From Bacteroidaceae bacterium (GTDB lineage Bacteria > Bacteroidota > Bacteroidia > Bacteroidales > Bacteroidaceae), in the NCBI GenBank assembly GCA_016284045.1, contig JAEEOB010000085.1, positions 1 to 64,000 of the forward strand: DNA of 64,000 bases. Reading direction: 5' to 3'. Position numbers and translations under genes: made by a program. This document shows positions 58,852 to 64,000 of this stretch, one piece after another. The notes under the pieces are model-generated. The model worked only from the letters and a program-made list of their open reading frames with translations. It did no database searches and was not told where the DNA came from. Position 1 is the first letter of the stretch. Each line of letters begins with the position of its first letter.

Positions 58852-60936
58852 ATGTATATCACCATTATGATATGCATAATGATGTTTGTTGTAGGATGCC
58901 AGAACGAACCTGAAGGTGACGACCTATATACGACTACAGACATTTCCATTAACGATTTTATCACCAGTAACGAAGAGCTGTCTTCGTTTCATTATATCTT
59001 GTCGCGCATCGGGCTTGACAAGCGGCTTGGCGCATGGGGTGAGTACACGTGTTTTGCACCGGTCAACCGGGCTGTTGATGAGTATATCGACAGCCTATGG
59101 AACGACTCTGAATGTCGGATACTCCACAACGGACTGACTGAGAACTCTTTGCAAGGACTGACAGACAGTCTCTGCCATGATATCGCTGAGTATCATCTGC
59201 TTAACGGATCATACGCTATCGTCAACCTTGCTGAGTCGTCGGGGAGCCTTAACACAGTGCTTGGTGTGAGTCTTTCAACATTTGTAAGTAACGGATCCAC
59301 TTTCCTTAACAACGCCAGAATCGTTTTCCCTGATAACAAGGCAGTTAATGGTGTTTGCCATGTTACTGACAAGGTGATTGGACGCTCCACACGTCTCATC
59401 TCCGATGAGCTGGAGCATGTGGAGGGATTCTCTATTTTTATCGAGGCATTCCGGCTTACAGGATTAGGTAAGCTTCTCACTAAAACCGACAAGGGCAAGG
59501 TGTTCACCATCAATGACGACTGGGATGTCAGCGAATACACGGGGGTGAAGACTGCGACCCTCTATTGGCCTGAAAGGTGTAGGGTGGGCTATACGATTCT
59601 TGCTGAGTCCGACAAGGTGATGGCGAAAAACGGAATCCATTCGCTTCCAGATCTCATCGAATATGCCAACTGCCAGTATAAGGACTGCAGGGGATGGTAC
59701 GACTATGTCAGCGAGAAGGGCATCGAAGTCAGCACAGGCAACGACTACACCAACCAGTGGAATGCGCTGAATATGTTCATACGCTACCATATCTTATATG
59801 CCGACATGGCGAAGGGACAGTTTGTGTTTGAACGGGGAAGCGACCCCAGCTGGAATTTCAACAACACATTGTGTGGTGGTGAGCCTTACGATTACTATGA
59901 GACTTTCTTACCTAATACTCTCATCAAAGTGTGGGAACCCCAGGCTTTTGCTTGCGGGACGAGCACCGACGGTTCTAGCAAACATCTTTACATCAACCGC
60001 TACCGTCCAAACAACACCCTCACAGACGAGATAGGCACCCTGGGTTCTCAAGCAATGCACGGAACCACTCGGGAGAAAATCCGAATTGACACATCTCTCG
60101 ACCGCCAGGCATATAACGGACATATCCATGCCATCACCGACATGCTGGTGTATGATTGGGCAGTGAAAAACGAAGTACTCCATGAGCGCTTGAGATTTGA
60201 TACGGCTAATTTTCTTCCCGAGCTCATCAACAATAAGGCGAAATTCCTTACCACAGCCGAGCTAAGCGTTATGAATGGGGGTGGGGAGGGGCTTAGAATG
60301 GCGTTTCCACTCGATTACTTCGACAATGTCTGCTGCTACAACGACAACAACAAACTGAGATATACGCTGCGGTCCAACTACCGCTCTTGGGAGTCTGACA
60401 CATTCCAGGGATGGGGTAATTACGACCTGGCAATCAAGCTGCCGCCCCTTCCAACTGGCAGCTATGAGATGCGTATTGTGTATTATCCCTGGCCTCTCGG
60501 AGGGTTCATGCAGTTCTATTTGGGCACATCAACCGATAGAACAACCATGCGTCCGTTGGGAATACCACTCGATGTCAGAATAGAATCCAGAGACGAGAGG
60601 ATAGGGTGGACTGCGTCTGATGAAGAGGAGGATATGGGCATTGAGTCCGACCGATCACTTCGTAGCAGAGGCTATATGCGGGGACCATTCTCCTATAGAG
60701 GGCATGGGTCAGAGTGGCCAGAGCAGACCACTGGCACTGGCAACTGCCGAACCGACGGCAATGTGCTTATCCGAAAAATCATCACCACCCAGTATTTCCG
60801 CCAGAGTGATGAACATTGGTTCCGTATCAAAAACATGCTCGTTGATGGAGATGCGCAGAAATGGCAGCTCGACTTCGTTGAGTTCATCCCAGTTGATGTA
60901 CTCAACAATGATCGCTATCAGGAAGACTGGATGTAA
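58852..60936 (+). CDS. FAS1 (fasciclin)-domain lipoprotein
   Basis: MYITIMICIMMFVVGC lipoprotein signal; FAS1-like TCFAPVNRAVDEYI and VNGVCHVTDKVI; track start 58810 is in frame upstream. Confidence 0.75.
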   Translation: MYITIMICIMMFVVGCQNEPEGDDLYTTTDISINDFITSNEELSSFHYILSRIGLDKRLGAWGEYTCFAPVNRAVDEYIDSLWNDSECRILHNGLTENSLQGLTDSLCHDIAEYHLLNGSYAIVNLAESSGSLNTVLGVSLSTFVSNGSTFLNNARIVFPDNKAVNGVCHVTDKVIGRSTRLISDELEHVEGFSIFIEAFRLTGLGKLLTKTDKGKVFTINDDWDVSEYTGVKTATLYWPERCRVGYTILAESDKVMAKNGIHSLPDLIEYANCQYKDCRGWYDYVSEKGIEVSTGNDYTNQWNALNMFIRYHILYADMAKGQFVFERGSDPSWNFNNTLCGGEPYDYYETFLPNTLIKVWEPQAFACGTSTDGSSKHLYINRYRPNNTLTDEIGTLGSQAMHGTTREKIRIDTSLDRQAYNGHIHAITDMLVYDWAVKNEVLHERLRFDTANFLPELINNKAKFLTTAELSVMNGGGEGLRMAFPLDYFDNVCCYNDNNKLRYTLRSNYRSWESDTFQGWGNYDLAIKLPPLPTGSYEMRIVYYPWPLGGFMQFYLGTSTDRTTMRPLGIPLDVRIESRDERIGWTASDEEEDMGIESDRSLRSRGYMRGPFSYRGHGSEWPEQTTGTGNCRTDGNVLIRKIITTQYFRQSDEHWFRIKNMLVDGDAQKWQLDFVEFIPVDVLNNDRYQEDWM

Positions 60937-60941
60937 TTAAT

Positions 60942-62009
60942 CTAATCCTTATAGAAATCGATATTTTCTTTGGTTAACAGGTCGATGGCCATGTAGTGAT
61001 TCCGGTTTTGCTTATAATGGAGCACACAGGCATTTATCATCGTGCGTATGCAGTTCAACCCCTGTCGCATAGGGTGCTGGGCGATAAGAAAATCCACGCT
61101 GCCGTCCTTGATACAAGCAACGTTTGCGTCGATGGCATCGTAGCCTAAGAGTGTCACATGACGGTGACGAGGCATTTCTTTCTTCAGAAAGTTTGCGATG
61201 GTGTGAATCGAAGAGTTAAACGAAACACCATGGAAAATATCGGTGTTTTTTGTGAAAAATGATTTCAGACGCTCTTTAACTCCTGCCTTGTCATACACAA
61301 ACAGACTGAGTTCCACAATCTCTGTGTCTGGACTGTGCTCTTCCATGTATTTACGGAATCCTACCTCACGGTTTAGCTGCTGGCGGCTTGCTACGCGGCC
61401 CTCACCCATCAGTTTGAACAGGGCGATTTTCTTTGAACTTGCTGCTGCCATGAGGATGATACGGGCGGCGAATTCACCGCTGCGGATGGAATCCTGACCA
61501 TAGAAAGCCACAGGGTTGAATTCCGGCCAGTTGGAGTCAATCAGTCCGTAAGGAATCTCTGCCAGGTCGAGTTTGTCGACGAATTTGCTCATTATGTTGA
61601 AGTTGAATATAGGACCGATCACTACGGCGAATGGTTCCCATTCCAATAGCAGTTGAGTCTGAACCTCAAACGAGTTGTCGTTGAATGGATCGTAACGGAA
61701 TATCTGATAGGAGATCTTGAAATCGGAATAACGTTGAAGACCTTCTTCCAGTCCCTTCTCCACTCGGGCCCAGTAGCTGTCAACCTCATGCATCGGCAGA
61801 ATCGCTGCAATTTTGTATATCTTGTTGCTAGCCAGCGCACTCGCATAGTGGTTCGGAACATAATTCAGCTCGCTCAAGGCGCGCTCCACCTTCTCGCGGC
61901 TTAGCTCTGACACGTTAGTTCGGCCATGGAGTACACGGTCAACTGTGCCGACTGACACGCCAGCACGCTCTGCGATGTCTTTTATCCTTACTTTTGAATG
62001 TATCTCCAT
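60942..62009 (-). CDS. LacI-family transcriptional regulator
   Basis: VRIKDIAERAGVSVGTVDRVLHGRTNVSELSREKVERAL; periplasmic-binding-like sensor domain. Confidence 0.96.
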   Translation of the reverse strand: MEIHSKVRIKDIAERAGVSVGTVDRVLHGRTNVSELSREKVERALSELNYVPNHYASALASNKIYKIAAILPMHEVDSYWARVEKGLEEGLQRYSDFKISYQIFRYDPFNDNSFEVQTQLLLEWEPFAVVIGPIFNFNIMSKFVDKLDLAEIPYGLIDSNWPEFNPVAFYGQDSIRSGEFAARIILMAAASSKKIALFKLMGEGRVASRQQLNREVGFRKYMEEHSPDTEIVELSLFVYDKAGVKERLKSFFTKNTDIFHGVSFNSSIHTIANFLKKEMPRHRHVTLLGYDAIDANVACIKDGSVDFLIAQHPMRQGLNCIRTMINACVLHYKQNRNHYMAIDLLTKENIDFYKD

Positions 62010-62104
62010 TTTTCAGTTTTAGTTAGTCTTTAGGTTTTATCTGTAGTAAATAAACTATTCACTATTCACTAAAAATAATAATTTATCTTCCTTTTAATTT
62101 TACA

Positions 62105-62112
62105 CAAAGTTA
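62105..62112 (-). promoter_or_regulatory. -7 box TAACTTTG for lacI-type gene
   Basis: CAAAGTTA on + strand. Confidence 0.55.
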
Positions 62113-62123
62113 ACCATTTTTTC

Positions 62124-62184
62124 CCGTTTTTCCAACTAATAACCATTATCTTCATCTTTTTTATTGAAAAATAGCGAAAAACGG
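62124..62184. promoter_or_regulatory. Candidate paired operator between lacI-type gene and kdgK
   Basis: CCGTTTTTC (62124-62132) and inverted GAAAAACGG (62176-62184). Confidence 0.45.
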
Positions 62185-62206
62185 CGAAAATCTGAAAAAT
62201 TATACT

Positions 62207-62214
62207 TAACTTTG
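62207..62214 (+). promoter_or_regulatory. -7 box TAACTTTG for kdgK
   Basis: Exact TAnnTTTG. Confidence 0.55.
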
Positions 62215-62244
62215 TCAATAATACTAACTCAAATTATAAATAAT

Positions 62245-63267
62245 ATGGCAAAAATCGTTACTATGGGCGAAATTATGCTTCGCCTTTCCCCTGAAGGAAA
62301 CTACCGTTTTATCCAGACAGATAAATTCAATATCATCCCAGGCGGAGGTGAGGCTAATGTGGCCATCAGCTGTGCCAACTACGGGCATGAGTCTGTCTTC
62401 GTCTCAAAACTTCCGAAGCATGAAATCGGACAGATTGCCGTCAATGCTTTGCGCAGATACGGAGTTAACACTGATGCCATCGCACGTGGCGGCGACCGTA
62501 TCGGACTGTATTATGCCGAGACTGGCGCATCGATGCGTCCGTCGAAAGTGATTTACGACCGCGCACACTCTGCCATCGCAGAAGCTAAGCCCGAGGATTT
62601 CGATTTCGATAAGATTTTTCAGAAGGCAGACTGGTTCCACTGGTCTGGAATTACACCTGCCATCAGCGATGCTAGTGCCGAGTGTTTGCGTCAGGCATGT
62701 ATTGCCGCCAAGAAGCACGGAGTGACTATCAGCTGCGACCTCAATTTCCGCAAGAAGCTGTGGACCTCAGAAAAAGCCATTTCGATTATGAGACCGCTCA
62801 TGCAGTATGTAGATGTGTGCATCGGTAACGAGGAGGATGCCGAGCTTTGCCTCGGATTCAAGCCGGATGCTGACGTGGAGGGAGGTAAGACCGATGCAGC
62901 AGGTTATGAGGGGATCTTCAAGGCGATGGCTGCTGAGTTTGGATTCAAGTATGTGGTCAGCACCCTGCGTGAGAGCTTCAGTGCCACTTATAACGGATGG
63001 AAAGCACTCATCTACGATGGCAAGGAGTTCTATCAGTCTAAGCGCTACGAAATCAACCCGATTATTGACCGCGTGGGAGGAGGTGACTCTTTCTCTGGTG
63101 GACTCATTCATGGTCTGCTCACCAAACCTACACAGGGCGAGGCGCTCGAGTTTGCTGTGGCTGCATCTGCGCTCAAGCACACCATCCCGGGCGACTTCAA
63201 CCTTGTCAGCGAAGCTGAGGTGGAAGCGCTTGCAGCCGGCAATGCCAGTGGACGCGTCCAGAGGTGA
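62245..63267 (+). CDS. kdgK: PfkB-family sugar kinase, probable 2-keto-3-deoxygluconate kinase
   Basis: MAKIVTMGEIMLRLSPEGNYRF; GGGEANVAIS; IIDRVGGGDSFSGGLIHGLL; followed by KDPG aldolase; start placed at ATG 62245. Confidence 0.92.
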   Translation: MAKIVTMGEIMLRLSPEGNYRFIQTDKFNIIPGGGEANVAISCANYGHESVFVSKLPKHEIGQIAVNALRRYGVNTDAIARGGDRIGLYYAETGASMRPSKVIYDRAHSAIAEAKPEDFDFDKIFQKADWFHWSGITPAISDASAECLRQACIAAKKHGVTISCDLNFRKKLWTSEKAISIMRPLMQYVDVCIGNEEDAELCLGFKPDADVEGGKTDAAGYEGIFKAMAAEFGFKYVVSTLRESFSATYNGWKALIYDGKEFYQSKRYEINPIIDRVGGGDSFSGGLIHGLLTKPTQGEALEFAVAASALKHTIPGDFNLVSEAEVEALAAGNASGRVQR

Positions 63268-63478
63268 TTTGCTTTTTTCTTTAGCTTTTAATTTTTTAGT
63301 TTTTGGCTTCTAGATTTTGCATTTTTTTCTTGCTTTTAGTATGTTGGCACACTACAGCGCGTATCTGTTTGACAACGGAAGGACATACATAAAGAAAGTC
63401 CCTATATGCAGAATAGTTAAATGTCCAAATATCCAAATAATTTAACAATCGTAAATCATTAAATCGTAAATAAATTTT

Positions 63479-64000
63479 ATGTCCAAATTCGATAAATTGG
63501 CCGTTATGGCAAAAATTGGTGAGACTGGCATGGTGCCGGTTTTTTACCATAAAGATCCTGAGGTGGCAAAGCAAGTAATCAAAGCTTGCTACGATGGTGG
63601 GGTGCGTGCTTTTGAGTTTACAAACCGTGGCGATTTTGCACATGAGGTGTTTGCTGAGTGTGTGAAATTTGCAGATAAAGAATGCCCAGAATTGGCGCTG
63701 GGTGTGGGGTCCGTGGTTGATGCACCCACGGCAGCTCTTTACATCCAGCTGGGTGCCTGCTTCGTGGTGGGACCGCTTTTCAATCCTGACATCGCACCAG
63801 TATGCAACCGTCGTCTTGTGCCTTATTGTCCAGGATGTGGCTCTGTCAGCGAAGTGGGAAAGGCACAGGAGCTGGGATGCGATCTCACGAAGGTGTTCCC
63901 GGGTGATGTCTATGGACCTGCGTTTGTGAAAGGGCTGAAAGCACCGATGCCATGGTCTAAAATCATGGTCACCGGAGGTGTGGCTCCCACGAAGGAAAAC
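63479..64000 (+). CDS. eda: KDPG/KHG aldolase, truncated by window end
   Basis: [51 protein letters not shown]...[46 protein letters not shown]; open to window end. Confidence 0.93.
   Translation, partial: MSKFDKLAVMAKIGETGMVPVFYHKDPEVAKQVIKACYDGGVRAFEFTNRGDFAHEVFAECVKFADKECPELALGVGSVVDAPTAALYIQLGACFVVGPLFNPDIAPVCNRRLVPYCPGCGSVSEVGKAQELGCDLTKVFPGDVYGPAFVKGLKAPMPWSKIMVTGGVAPTKEN

Noticed and set aside
1-64000. Possible CRISPR, prophage, integron or defence island
   Set aside because: No regular spacer-repeat arrays, integrases, transposases, phage structural or restriction genes seen; tandem arrays found have no unique spacers.

Overview
The 64 kb window looks like a chromosomal segment of a Bacteroidota genome, probably Prevotellaceae (Prevotella/Segatella-like). 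Support: AT-rich intergenic regions, TAnnTTTG (-7) promoter boxes, a T9SS-type C-terminal tail on a surface protein, PorT, BT_3928-like and DUF5683 proteins. Most of it is housekeeping: pta-ackA, fabG, tpiA, folE, dnaG, metA, tig-clpP-clpX, recQ, guaB, two parvulin PPIases plus an OstA-like protein, mutL, parA-parB, relA/spoT, degP, kdgK-eda. There are also envelope genes: an SGNH hydrolase/MBOAT pair, an RlpA-like protein, an M15 peptidase with a YARHG protein, an OmpA-family protein, a Wza-like exporter and a FAS1 lipoprotein. There is one tandem pair of identical tRNA-Pro(TGG) genes. I see no CRISPR array, prophage, transposase or defence island, and no convincing complete new system. The best leads are: (i) a large T9SS-type surface protein followed by a poly-Glu micro-ORF; (ii) non-coding tandem arrays with exact 7-, 9- and 12-bp periods upstream of envelope and other genes; (iii) a 9-bp inverted repeat pair between lacI and kdgK about 52 bp apart, and a TetR-type dyad at the tetR promoter; (iv) three GTTAAA repeats spaced exactly 21 bp upstream of degP; (v) a 30-aa tandem repeat domain in the OstA-like protein; (vi) an apparent DoxX/MauE membrane domain fused to a CXXC-less thioredoxin-like region. 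Functional names come from recalled family motifs; no searches were run.
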